Shown in pieces: positions 41,563 through 50,274 of a stretch of DNA of 64,000 bases. Each line of letters opens with the position of its first letter. Within the stretch, counting starts at the first letter, position 1. The DNA is taken from assembly GCF_000423505.1 (NCBI RefSeq), contig NZ_KE384027.1, positions 373,140 through 437,139 on the forward strand, in the 5' to 3' direction. A model generated the notes under the pieces. That model ran no database searches. It was given only the letters and a program-made list of their open reading frames with translations, and was not told the DNA's origin. Source of the stretch: Pseudoclavibacter soli DSM 23366. Lineage in GTDB: Bacteria; Actinomycetota; Actinomycetes; Actinomycetales; Microbacteriaceae. Position numbers and translations under genes: made by a program.

Positions 41563-42404
41563 GAAGACTTCGCATCGTACATCGCACGGGGTACACCTAC
41601 GACGCACCGGCCAACGCCTCGTACAACGAGGCCCGTATGCTGCCGGCCAACGGCGGCGGCCAGTTCGTGATCTCGTCGCGGCTGAGTGTGCCCAACCGGG
41701 TGTCGCAGCACGACTACGTCGACTACTTCGGCACCCGAGTCAGCAGTTTCGAGGTGCTCGCACCGCATGACGAGCTCACCCTGGTGGCGTCGAGCCTGGT
41801 CGAGGTGCGCCCGCCCGAGCCGGTGACCGGCGGCGCCGGATGGGGTGACCTGGCTCGCCTGTCGCAGGCCACCGTCACCGTCAGCGAGCAGCTGCTGCAG
41901 ACTGATCGCACCCGCCCGCCGGCCGAGTTGGTGGCACTGGCCGAGCAGGAGCGGGGGCGAAGTGCGACTCCGGCTGAAGCGGCCATGGGCATCCTGACTC
42001 GGGTGGGTGACGCGGTCGAGTACGTGCAGGGTGTGACGGGCGTGACCACCAGCGCCGCACAGGCGTGGTCGAAGCGCAAGGGTGTGTGCCAAGACATTAC
42101 GCATATCGCGCTGGGTGCACTGCGATCGGCGGGCATTCCGGCCCGGTATGTGTCGGGGTACCTGCACCCGAAGGCCGATGCCGCCATCGGCGAGACGGTC
42201 GAGGGTGAGTCGCATGCCTGGGTCGAGTGGTTCGACGGGGTGTGGCACGGGTTCGACGCGACCAACGGCATCGACATCTGCGACAGGCATGTGCAGGTCG
42301 GGCGCGGGCGCGACTACACCGATGTGGCGCCATTGCGTGGGGTGTACTCAGGTGAAGGCGCGTCGCATCTGTTCGTGTCGGTGCAGATCACGCAGGAGGG
42401 GTGA
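41559..42404 (+). CDS. Transglutaminase-like cysteine peptidase family protein
   Basis: 281 residues: an N-terminal beta domain (IVHRTGYTYDAPANASYNEA), then the papain-like triad in GVCQDITHIALGALRS (Cys near 173), SHAWVEWFDG (His near 216) and FDATNGID (Asp near 231). It ends YSGEGASHLFVSVQI. Within the conserved trio it may cleave or transfer the ligated product. ATGA overlap with the alpha-E stop indicates coupling. Confidence 0.93.
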   Translation: MRRLRIVHRTGYTYDAPANASYNEARMLPANGGGQFVISSRLSVPNRVSQHDYVDYFGTRVSSFEVLAPHDELTLVASSLVEVRPPEPVTGGAGWGDLARLSQATVTVSEQLLQTDRTRPPAELVALAEQERGRSATPAEAAMGILTRVGDAVEYVQGVTGVTTSAAQAWSKRKGVCQDITHIALGALRSAGIPARYVSGYLHPKADAAIGETVEGESHAWVEWFDGVWHGFDATNGIDICDRHVQVGRGRDYTDVAPLRGVYSGEGASHLFVSVQITQEG

Positions 42405-42443
42405 GCCGAGCCGATCAGCTGAGCCGAGCATCCTGCCAAAAAA

Positions 42444-42464
42444 GTTGAGTCACTTTCGCTCAAG
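42444..42464. promoter_or_regulatory. HAIR operator of the hsp20 gene
   Basis: GTTGAGT-N7-GCTCAAG differs from the HAIR consensus CTTGAGT-N7-ACTCAAG at two positions. TTGAGT could also be a -35 box, with AATAAT at 42470-42475 as the -10, so HspR would block this promoter. Confidence 0.75.
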
Positions 42465-42555
42465 TTGGGAATAATTGCTGCGAGCGCACGTTGTGTTCTT
42501 CTGTACGTCACACACGTGGCAGCGACCACCGGTGACACAGAAAGGATGATTCATC

Positions 42556-43050
42556 ATGGCAATGGTTTTTGACCCGTTCCGCGAGATCGATCGTCTCGTC
42601 ACGGGAGCAGCGCAGCAGGGCCCCAAGGGCATGCCCGTCGATCTGTATCGGGAGGGTGACCACTATGTTCTGGTCGCCGATATTCCCGGTGTCGACCCGG
42701 GGTCGATTGACGTCGACCTTGACGGCCAGCAGCTGTCGATTCGCGCCGAACGCTCGGCACGCAGCGGAGAGGCGGTGCAGTGGATCGCGCATGAGCGCCC
42801 GGCCGGCACCTATCTGCGGCAGTTGACCTTAGGCGACGGGCTCGACGTCGAGCGCATCGCGGCCACCTACGAGAACGGTGTGCTCACCCTCACCATTCCG
42901 GTGAGCGCGAAGGCGCGCCCGCGCAAGATTCAGGTCACCAGCTCGCCGGCCGCTGAAGTGCCCACTGTGGTGTCAGCAGAACCCCACGAGGCAGTGGCTG
43001 AGGCCGACGGCAGCGCTGACGCTGCGGTCGAGGCAGATGCCGCACACTGA
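42556..43050 (+). CDS. Small heat-shock protein (Hsp20/alpha-crystallin)
   Basis: 164 residues. The alpha-crystallin domain begins near residue 22 (MPVDLYREGDHYVLVADIPG, VDPGSIDVDLDGQQLSIRAE) and ends with the ENGVLTLTIPVS motif (near residue 106). An acidic Ala-rich tail follows. It holds unfolding proteins for DnaK. AGAAAGGATG precedes the start. The HAIR element at 42444-42464 ties it to HspR. Confidence 0.96.
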   Translation: MAMVFDPFREIDRLVTGAAQQGPKGMPVDLYREGDHYVLVADIPGVDPGSIDVDLDGQQLSIRAERSARSGEAVQWIAHERPAGTYLRQLTLGDGLDVERIAATYENGVLTLTIPVSAKARPRKIQVTSSPAAEVPTVVSAEPHEAVAEADGSADAAVEADAAH

Positions 43051-43107
43051 GTGGTAGCGCGCGAGCACTGAGACTTCTGCGAGGTTCCCCCTCCTCGCAG
43101 AACAGGC

Positions 43108-43143
43108 AGAGACGGGAGTCGGCTTCGGCTGACTCCCGTCTCT
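43108..43143 (+). terminator. Terminator after hsp20
   Basis: AGAGACGGGAGTCGGC and GCTGACTCCCGTCTCT form a 16-base stem with a TTCG tetraloop, followed by a short GTGTCTG tail. A second small hairpin may lie just upstream (GCGAGG/CCTCGC, 43079-43098). Confidence 0.85.
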
Positions 43144-43288
43144 GTGTCTGTAGCTGCCTTCGCGCCCGATGTCAGCGGGCCTGTGTTGCACTGTGTTGCG
43201 CTGAGTGTCGCCCGCGGTCGTGCGACGTTGAGGCGTCTTTGGCAGGATGCCCGGTGCCGGTTCGCCTCCAGCACGTAAGATTCCTCTG

Positions 43289-45046
43289 ATGAGCTCCTCA
43301 CTGCTGCACAACCTGCGTCGGCTGCGCGAACCCGCGCGAGGATTCTGGCCGTACTTTTTCGCCGGACTGCTCAGCGCACTGGTGGCCGGGCTGATCGCAT
43401 TGGCCATTCCGCAGGTGCTGCGCTGGATGGTCAACGGCCCCCTTGCCGCCGATGTGACAGGTGCTTCGCTGTGGTGGGGTGTGGCCCTCGTGCTCGGTCT
43501 CGGCATCGGTGAAGCGGCACTGATCACCGCACGTCGACGGCTGCTCATCACGCCTGGCGGAGTGTTCGAACGCAACCTGCGTGTGCAGCTGTATCGGCAT
43601 TTGATGACACTGCCACCGAGCACCGAGCAGCGCTGGAGCCCCGGGCAGCTGCTGTCCCGATCGATGGGCGACATTCGCCGCTTCAAACGCTGGCTGACCT
43701 TCGGCGCGGTCATGATCGTCGTCAACATCAGCACCATCGCGGTCGGTATCGTCGTGCTGCTGGCCGCAGACTGGATGCTCGGCGCGGTTTTCGTGGCGGC
43801 GGCCGTGCCCGCGTTCGCGATCAGCCTGCGTGCCCGTCGTGAGTACCACCTGCTCGCGCGCCGCAGCATGCAGCAGAGCGGCGACATCGCCAACACCGTC
43901 GAGGAGTCGGTGCACGGCATTCGCGTGCTCAAAGCATTCGGGCGCAGCAGCGAGGTGCTCGCCGCCTTCACCGATCAGGCAGCCGAGTTTCGCGGCACCG
44001 AGCTGGCGAAAGCACGCTCGCGGGCGATCGTCACCCTCGTGATGACGCTGCTGCCGCAGATTGCTCTCGGCGTGATTCTCGTCATCGGGCTGCTGCAGCT
44101 GGCAGACGGCACACTGAGCGTCGGCGCCCTGCTGGCGTTTTTCGCCACTGCTGCGCTGCTGTCCGGCCCACTCGAGCGACTGAGCGAGCAGTTCGCAATG
44201 ACCCAAGACGCAGCATCGGCAAGCGACCGCTATCTCGAGGTGCTCGACGCCCCTGACCCGCTGCCCGACCCTGCGCATCCGATGCCGGTGCCGAGCGGCC
44301 CGGGCCGGGTCGAGTTCGATCACGTCAGCTATCGCTTCCACGATGAGCCTCCGGGGCACAGCGTGCTGACCGACATCGACCTGACCATTCGCGGCGGAGA
44401 GACGCTGGCGCTCATCGGGGCCACGGGCTCGGGAAAGACGACGCTCGCTCAGCTCATCCCGCGTTTCGCCGATGTCACTGCCGGCGGCATCCGGATTGAC
44501 GGGGTGGATGTGCGCGCGCTCACTCGGCACGATCTGCGCGGTCTGATCTCGATCGCGTTCGAAGATCCGGTGCTGTTCTCGGCCACCGTGGCCGAGAACG
44601 TGCGATTTGGCGCACCGGAGGCCTCTGACGCCGAGGTGCGCGAGGCGCTCGAGGTGGCCAGTGCCGATTTCGTCGACGACTTGCCCAATGGGCTCGATAC
44701 CCGCATCGGCGAAGAGGGGCTGAGCCTCTCTGGTGGGCAGCGGCAGCGGCTGTCGCTGGCCCGGGCCGTCATCGGCCGACCGCGTGTGCTGGTGCTCGAT
44801 GATCCGCTGAGCGCCCTCGATGTGCGCACCGAGGCTGCGGTCACCGAGCGGCTGACGGGCTTTCTGCAGCAGACGACCACTTTGGTGATCGCCCACCGGC
44901 CATCGACGGTGGCGCTGGCCGACCGGGTGGCGCTGCTTGACGGCGGCCGCATCATGCATGTCGGTGCCCATCGAGAGCTGCTGCGCGCCAGTGCCCGCTA
45001 TCGCGAGCTGGTCACTGGTCTCGCCGAGCCAGTCGGTGGCCGATGA
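43289..45046 (+). CDS. ABC transporter, fused permease/ATPase (first subunit)
   Basis: 585 residues: six membrane helices (residues 15-300), then an ATPase with Walker A GATGSGKTT, signature LSLSGGQRQRLSLARAV and Walker B VLVLDDPLSALD. The D-loop region and the Walker B end in Asp where the catalytic Glu normally stands (LDDP), a typical degenerate half of a heterodimeric exporter. I placed the start at 43289 because TAAGAT ends 7 bases upstream (leaderless). The next gene overlaps by four bases and encodes the partner. Confidence 0.92.
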   Translation: MSSSLLHNLRRLREPARGFWPYFFAGLLSALVAGLIALAIPQVLRWMVNGPLAADVTGASLWWGVALVLGLGIGEAALITARRRLLITPGGVFERNLRVQLYRHLMTLPPSTEQRWSPGQLLSRSMGDIRRFKRWLTFGAVMIVVNISTIAVGIVVLLAADWMLGAVFVAAAVPAFAISLRARREYHLLARRSMQQSGDIANTVEESVHGIRVLKAFGRSSEVLAAFTDQAAEFRGTELAKARSRAIVTLVMTLLPQIALGVILVIGLLQLADGTLSVGALLAFFATAALLSGPLERLSEQFAMTQDAASASDRYLEVLDAPDPLPDPAHPMPVPSGPGRVEFDHVSYRFHDEPPGHSVLTDIDLTIRGGETLALIGATGSGKTTLAQLIPRFADVTAGGIRIDGVDVRALTRHDLRGLISIAFEDPVLFSATVAENVRFGAPEASDAEVREALEVASADFVDDLPNGLDTRIGEEGLSLSGGQRQRLSLARAVIGRPRVLVLDDPLSALDVRTEAAVTERLTGFLQQTTTLVIAHRPSTVALADRVALLDGGRIMHVGAHRELLRASARYRELVTGLAEPVGGR

Positions 45047-46869
45047 TGAGCGTGATGACCGGTGTCGAAGGCGAGGACCGCATCCAGCTGGGGCGACAGG
45101 ATGCTCGAACCGTGCGCCGTCGCTCCTTCCGCCTGTTGGGCTCGTTGCTGCGCCCCCAACGTGCGCGGGTGGTATGGCTGGCCGTGGTTATCCTCGTGGC
45201 GCAGGGAGCCAAGGCTGCTGGGCCACTGATCCTCTCGATCGCGATCGACCAGGCGCTGCCCAGAGTGATCGCCGGAGACGAGCGGTGGGCCTGGTGGTCG
45301 GGCGGAGCGTATGTGCTGGCCGGCGTGCTGGCCGCCGTGGCCGGGTGGCAGGGCATCATGCTGACCGCTCGGGTGAGTCAGAATGCGCTGCTCGATCTGC
45401 GCCGCAGGGTCTTTCTGCAGGTGCAGCGGCTCGACCTGGGGTTCCACGAGACCTATACGTCGGGTCGGGCGATCTCTCGGCAGACCTCCGACCTCGACTC
45501 GATCCGCGAGCTGCTCGACGGCGGGGTCAACCAGCTGCTCTCGAGCTTTGTCTACATGGCCTTCGTTGCGGTGACGCTGGTGAGCATCGACCCGGTCAGT
45601 GGCCTGGTGCTCGCCGTGGCCGTGCTGCCGGTGGTGTTGGTGACCCGGTGGTTCCATCGCGTTTCACAGGTGCATTACCGCCGCACTCGTGTGGCCAGCG
45701 CCAACCTCATCGTGCAGTTCGTTGAGACGATCACCGGCATCCGTGCCGTGCAGGCGTTCCGTCGGGAGGCGGCAGTCACCGCCGAGCATACCCGGCTGGC
45801 CGACGAATACCGCTCAGCCGATCAGCGGGCGCTTGCCGCCAACGGCACCTATGACCCGGCGCTGGTGCTCATCGGCAACGTCACCGTCGCCGTGATGCTC
45901 GCCGTCGACGGGCTGCGGGTGGCCGGTGGGCACATCGCCATCGGCGTGCTCATCGCTGCGGTGCTCTACGCCAAGCAGTTCTTCACACCGGTCGAGCAGA
46001 TGGCGCGGTTCTACAACTCGCTGCAGTCAGCGGTCGCCTCTCTGGAGAAGATCTCCGGGCTGCTCGAACAGCGGTCGGCGGTCACCGAACCCGTGCACCC
46101 GAGAGCCCTGCCCTCTGGTGCAGACGTGGTCGAGCTCGACGCGGTGACCTTCCGCTATCCGTCGGCTGATGCGGCCCAGCCAGCCCAGCTGCGCGATGTC
46201 ACCGTGCGCATTCCCGCCGGGCAGGTGGTGGCACTGGTCGGCAGCACGGGAGCGGGCAAATCAACCGTGGCCAAGCTCGTGGCCAGGTTCTACGATCCGA
46301 GTGCCGGGCAGGTGCGCATCGGCGGCGTCGACCTGCGCGAAGTCGCCGACGACCAGCTGCGCCGCTCGGTCGTGCTCGTCACGCAGGAGGCGTATCTGTT
46401 CAGCGGCACGATCGCCGAGAACATCGCCATGGGCAGGCCAGGCGCGTCGCGTGACGAGATCGAGCGTGCCGCCGGGCAGGTCGGGCTCGACGAATTCGTG
46501 CGCGGACTGCCCGACGGCTACGACACCGACTTGGGGCAGCGCGGGGCGCGTCTTTCCGCTGGTCAGCGCCAGCTGCTCTCCTTCGCACGGGCGGTGCTGG
46601 CCGACCCGCAGGTGCTGATTCTCGACGAGGCGACCAGCTCACTGGATCTCCCTGGAGAGGCGCTTGTGCAGCGCGCCCTGCACACCCTGCTGGCCGGGCG
46701 CACTGCGGTGATCATCGCGCATCGGCTGTCGACGGTTGAGGTGTCTGATCGCGTGCTGGTCATCGAAAGCGGGCGCATCGTCGAAGACGGGGCGCCAGCT
46801 GAGCTGGTCGCCGCCGGCGGGCGGTACGCCGAGCTGCATGCCGAGTGGGTAGCCAGCACCGGAGGCTGA
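45043..46869 (+). CDS. ABC transporter, fused permease/ATPase (second subunit)
   Basis: 608 residues: six membrane helices, Walker A GSTGAGKST, signature LSAGQRQLLSFARAVL and Walker B VLILDEATSSLD with the catalytic Glu intact. With the preceding gene it makes a heterodimeric exporter in which only one ATP site is canonical. The ATG overlaps the previous stop (ATGATG/TGATGA). Substrate not indicated; such pairs often export drugs, lipids or peptides. Confidence 0.95.
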   Translation: MMSVMTGVEGEDRIQLGRQDARTVRRRSFRLLGSLLRPQRARVVWLAVVILVAQGAKAAGPLILSIAIDQALPRVIAGDERWAWWSGGAYVLAGVLAAVAGWQGIMLTARVSQNALLDLRRRVFLQVQRLDLGFHETYTSGRAISRQTSDLDSIRELLDGGVNQLLSSFVYMAFVAVTLVSIDPVSGLVLAVAVLPVVLVTRWFHRVSQVHYRRTRVASANLIVQFVETITGIRAVQAFRREAAVTAEHTRLADEYRSADQRALAANGTYDPALVLIGNVTVAVMLAVDGLRVAGGHIAIGVLIAAVLYAKQFFTPVEQMARFYNSLQSAVASLEKISGLLEQRSAVTEPVHPRALPSGADVVELDAVTFRYPSADAAQPAQLRDVTVRIPAGQVVALVGSTGAGKSTVAKLVARFYDPSAGQVRIGGVDLREVADDQLRRSVVLVTQEAYLFSGTIAENIAMGRPGASRDEIERAAGQVGLDEFVRGLPDGYDTDLGQRGARLSAGQRQLLSFARAVLADPQVLILDEATSSLDLPGEALVQRALHTLLAGRTAVIIAHRLSTVEVSDRVLVIESGRIVEDGAPAELVAAGGRYAELHAEWVASTGG

Positions 46870-46925
46870 GCGTCGGTCGACCCAATAAACTGGCAGCATC
46901 CACATCTCAGTGACAGGAGCGCCCG

Positions 46926-48653
46926 GTGAGCTTCAAAACCACGTTCGCCCGCGCGAGCATTCGCACCTACCGCTGGATCACCACGGTGCTGGGCGCGCGC
47001 TTCGACCTGGTCGGGTTGGTCTTCGGGCTCAACCTCTTCTGGATGTCGCTGACACCCTCGCTCATGCCGCGCGACTGGTACTGGCAGGGGCTGATCAGCG
47101 GCGTGCTCATGATCGTCGGCTACGCGATCGGCGTCGCGGTGCGCCAGGTGGTGCGTTGGATCATCCCGCTGTTGTGCCGTTGGTGGCCCACCGCGTGGCG
47201 CTGGTCGCCGCGCACGTCGCGGCGCATCGGGCTGGGCTTCATTCTGGGCATGTTCCTGATCAACCTGTACTGGCTGATCGTCTATGTGCGGTGGCAGCAG
47301 AGCGTGTATCCCTCCAGCGGGTTCGTCCGCCCCGACGACAGCACGGTCGGCAGCATGGTGACGACCACGCTGATGGTGTGCACCACCCTCGCGCTGGCCT
47401 GGGGCGTGCTCGCGGTGTTCCGACTGGTCACCAGGCTCATCGGCGTGCTCTGGCACTTTCTGCTGGGCCGCCACGGCATCCACCGGCTGCCATCATTCAT
47501 CGGCTACACCGTCAGCGTGCTGGCCGTTGCGTTGGTGGCGATGCTCGTGTTCAACACTGCGCTGCGCCCCTTCGTGCTCAACGTGGTCGACGGGTTCTAC
47601 ACCGCCAAGAACTCACGCACGGCCGAGGGCGTCCAGCAACCGACAAGTCCGTTGAAATCCGGCAGCGATGCGTCGCTGGTGTCGTGGGACGAGCTCGGCT
47701 GGCCGGGCAAGCAGTTCGTGGCGGGGTCGCCCACGACCGACGACATCCAGCAGTTCAACCCCGGTGAGCCCACCACCGAGCCGATCCGCGTCTATGTGGG
47801 CAAAGAGTTCTCTGACAACATCACGGCCCAGGCGCGCATCGCCGTGGCCGAGCTCGAGCGCACCGGGGCGTTCGACCGCGAGGCCGTGCAAATCGTCGTC
47901 ACCACCGGCACCGGCTGGGTGAACTCGAAGGCTGCTCGGCCGCTTGAGTACCTGTACAACGGTGATATCGCGACCGTCGCCATTCAGTACTCGTATCTGC
48001 CCAGCGCGTTCTCGCTGCTGCTCGACCGTGATCGTGTGGCCGAGGCGGCCACACAGACGATCACCGGGGTCAAGCAGGCCATCGCCGATCATGCGGCGGC
48101 CTCCGGGCACTCGCCCAAGCTGTACATCTTCGGCGAGAGCCTGGGCAGCAACGGCATCGAGCAGTCGGCGCCGAGTCTGGCCGACCTCGTCGCAGACACC
48201 GACGGGGTGCTGCTGGCCGGCCCGCCCGGGTTCAACCCGCTGCATCAGCGGCTGACGGATGCCCGCGACGGCACCGCTGCGTGCGTCCAGAGCGAGGGCG
48301 TGCAGGTGCAGTTCATCAGCGGGTCGGATGAGCCGGACGACTGCAGCTCGCCCACGCAGCTGCTCTACCTGCAGAACACCTCCGACGCTGTGGTCAAGTG
48401 GAATGCGAGCCTGGCCTGGCGCGAGCCCGCCTGGATCACGGCGGAGCAGGCGGCGGGGCAGCTGAGCCCCTATGTGGTGTGGCGACCGGGCATCACGTGG
48501 GTGCAGGTCACGCTCGACATGCTCATCTCGAGCTGGGCACCCGATCGGTACGGGCACAACTACGGCTCCTCCGCGGTGCGCGCCTGGCTGCATCTGACCG
48601 ACGCGCAGTGGAGCGAGGAGCGGATCGAGCAGCTGGAGGCCACCATTCAGTGA
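46926..48653 (+). CDS. Membrane-anchored alpha/beta hydrolase
   Basis: 575 residues. Four or five hydrophobic helices fill the first 225 residues (Abhydrolase_9_N-like). The soluble part then carries the nucleophile elbow FGESLGSNG (Ser near residue 404). GPPGFNP and RWRPGITWVQ-like WRPGITWVQVTLDM segments follow. These match the actinobacterial Abhydrolase_9 family of unknown substrate. The GTG start has AGGAGCGCCC upstream and a TAAACT -10-like box at 46887. Confidence 0.85.
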   Translation: MSFKTTFARASIRTYRWITTVLGARFDLVGLVFGLNLFWMSLTPSLMPRDWYWQGLISGVLMIVGYAIGVAVRQVVRWIIPLLCRWWPTAWRWSPRTSRRIGLGFILGMFLINLYWLIVYVRWQQSVYPSSGFVRPDDSTVGSMVTTTLMVCTTLALAWGVLAVFRLVTRLIGVLWHFLLGRHGIHRLPSFIGYTVSVLAVALVAMLVFNTALRPFVLNVVDGFYTAKNSRTAEGVQQPTSPLKSGSDASLVSWDELGWPGKQFVAGSPTTDDIQQFNPGEPTTEPIRVYVGKEFSDNITAQARIAVAELERTGAFDREAVQIVVTTGTGWVNSKAARPLEYLYNGDIATVAIQYSYLPSAFSLLLDRDRVAEAATQTITGVKQAIADHAAASGHSPKLYIFGESLGSNGIEQSAPSLADLVADTDGVLLAGPPGFNPLHQRLTDARDGTAACVQSEGVQVQFISGSDEPDDCSSPTQLLYLQNTSDAVVKWNASLAWREPAWITAEQAAGQLSPYVVWRPGITWVQVTLDMLISSWAPDRYGHNYGSSAVRAWLHLTDAQWSEERIEQLEATIQ

Positions 48654-48818
48654 GCTGGGCGGGCCGGGGGCCTTCCCGCTCGTTCGAGTCCCACGCCCCA
48701 AGTCGGTTGCGCTCGCCGCGGAGGCCAGTGCTCCGCGACCTGTCACCGGGTACGTGACGCACTGTTGCAACTCGGTTCGAGGTGCACGGGTGACCTGTTT
48801 ATTCTCGGTTCACGAAGC

Positions 48819-48836
48819 CTGATCGACAACGATCAG
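48819..48836. repeat. Inverted repeat CTGATCG/CGATCAG
   Basis: Perfect 7-base arms around ACAA, in the 255-base gap before the truncated monooxygenase. No gene is supported in 48654-48908. The repeat may be an old operator of the truncated gene. Confidence 0.45.
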
Positions 48837-48908
48837 CGAACCACCAGCTCCGCGCCAGTGACTCGCCCCGCCGGGCGAGGCGTTCACGGCGCCGGAAGAG
48901 AGGCAGCA

Positions 48909-49575
48909 GTGAGCCAGAGCGTCGAACGCGTCATCCCCGTCGCCGGGGTGATCACTGCGGGCACCTACCCGGCGGATGACCCCGTGGGCGGGCTCGAGCG
49001 CGTGCTGCGCCTGATCGAACGTGTCGAGCGGCTCGGCTTCGACACCGTGGGGGTGAGGCAGCGTCATCTCGAGCGCGGCATCTCCTCGGCACTGACCGTG
49101 CTGGCCGCGGCATCCCAGCGCACCACGCGCATCACCCTCGAGACCAACGTGGTGCCGCTGGGCTTCGAGACGCCCTTCAGACTCGCCGAGGACTTCGCCA
49201 CCGTCTGGGCGCTGGCCGCGGGCCGCCTGCACGTGGGGGTGAGCTCCTCGGCCCCGCACGCCGACCTGCTCGCCTCCCTCAACCGCATCGCCGCGCTCGC
49301 CGACACCGACCCGTACCCGTTGATCGAGCGATTCCTCGAGGCTCTGCGCGGTCACACGCTCGGCGCCCAGCCGCTGCCGACACCCTATGGCGCAGAGGAG
49401 CACCCGCATGTGCAGCCGCACGTGCCGGGGCTCGCCGACCAGGCCTGGCTCGGCGGGGGCTCGAACCGCTCGGTCGACTGGGCGGCCGCCCACGGGCTCA
49501 ATCTGCTGCTCGGCAATCTGACGGATGCGGAGGGCGACGCCGGGTTCCACGCCTCGCAGCGGCTGCGCATCGAGG
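48909..49575 (+). pseudogene. Truncated luciferase-like monooxygenase
   Basis: About 222 residues of an LLM-class flavin-dependent oxidoreductase: VIPVAGVITAGTYPADDPVG, then GFDTVGVRQRHLERGISSAL and TTRITLETNVVPLGFETPFR, AAGRLHVGVSSSAPHADLLA and a WLGGGSNRSVDWAAAHGLNL segment. At about base 49575 similarity stops and a piece of an acetyltransferase gene starts in another frame. The original frame then runs on meaninglessly to 50024. The last third of the enzyme is missing, so it is probably inactive. A GTG start with GAGAGG upstream remains. Confidence 0.8.
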
Positions 49576-49743
49576 CTGGTTCTCGATGTGGCGCACCACA
49601 TCCGCGCTCGCGGCGATCGTGCGCTGCTGCATGCGGCCGCGGCCAACACCGGGGCGATCGCCGCCTACGAGAAGCTCGGCTTCGCGCTGCGCCGGCGCAA
49701 CGCCTCGAAGGCGTACCGCATCCCCGGTGTCGCGGGGGAGTGA
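49576..49743 (+). pseudogene. 3' fragment of a GNAT acetyltransferase gene
   Basis: The frame reading LVLDVAHHIRARGDRALLHA, then AAANTGAIAAYEKLGFALRR to the stop at 49741 is the C-terminal half of an acetyltransferase, with the coenzyme-A-side motif NxxAxxxYEKLGF. No N-terminal half is present upstream. It is joined directly to the truncated monooxygenase, which suggests a deletion fused two genes. Confidence 0.78.
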
Positions 49744-49773
49744 GCACGCCGGCGGTCTCTCGCATCATGCCCT

Positions 49774-50211
49774 TCAGCGTGAGGAGCGCTGCCGGATCCA
49801 GTCTTCGACGACCTCGGCAGCCCGGGTCGGGTCCTCATGCTCCCAGAAGCGGAGAACCGTCCAACCGGCCTGCTCCAGCAGTGTCCGGTCCCTCAGGTCA
49901 CGTTCTCGGTTTCGAGCGAACTTGCGAGCCCAGAAATCGACATTCGACTTGGGCATCGTGGCGTGGATCGGGCAGGAGTGCCAGTAGCAGCCATCGACGA
50001 AGATGGCCAGCCGGCGATGAGTGAAGACGATGTCCGGACGAACGTGGGCGGTCGGATCGACAGTGATTCGATAGTCGACGCGAAATCGGAGGCCTCGGCG
50101 GAACAGCTCGCGCCTCAGAGCGATCTCGGGAGCGGTGTCTCTTCGTCGGTTGGCTCGCATCGTGGCCCTCGCGTTGGCCGATGAAGTGCCGGGCGTCTCC
50201 TCTGCAGTCAC
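49774..50211 (-). CDS. vsr: Very short patch repair endonuclease (Vsr)
   Basis: 145 residues with the Vsr hallmarks RRDTAPEIALRRELFRRGLR, RPDIVF (residues 58-63) and FVDGCYWHSCP (from 71), then FWARKFARNRERD and GWTVLRFWEHE. Vsr nicks T:G mismatches that arise by deamination of 5-methylcytosine at Dcm sites. It is divergent from the restriction gene and belongs to the same module as the Dcm-like enzyme. The GTG at 50211 has a TACCGT -10 box 6 bases upstream, so it may be leaderless; an internal ATG (MRANRRRD) is an alternative. Confidence 0.93.
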   Translation of the reverse strand: MTAEETPGTSSANARATMRANRRRDTAPEIALRRELFRRGLRFRVDYRITVDPTAHVRPDIVFTHRRLAIFVDGCYWHSCPIHATMPKSNVDFWARKFARNRERDLRDRTLLEQAGWTVLRFWEHEDPTRAAEVVEDWIRQRSSR

Positions 50212-50215
50212 CCTC

Positions 50216-50235
50216 CCACGGTACTGCTACCGTGG
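50216..50235. promoter_or_regulatory. Palindrome spanning divergent -10 boxes of vsr and the restriction gene
   Basis: CCACGGTA-ctgc-TACCGTGG is a perfect inverted repeat. Each arm contains a TACCGT -10 hexamer: one reads toward vsr (6 bases before its GTG), the other toward the restriction endonuclease gene. A single protein bound here could control both promoters. Confidence 0.65.
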
Positions 50236-50274
50236 ACGCATTCATGGCACGACCGTTCTCGAGGAGGAAACGAG

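Noticed and set aside
43298-44971. 557-codon minus-strand frame opposite the first ABC subunit
   Set aside because: It is a shadow of a gene with clear Walker and signature motifs.
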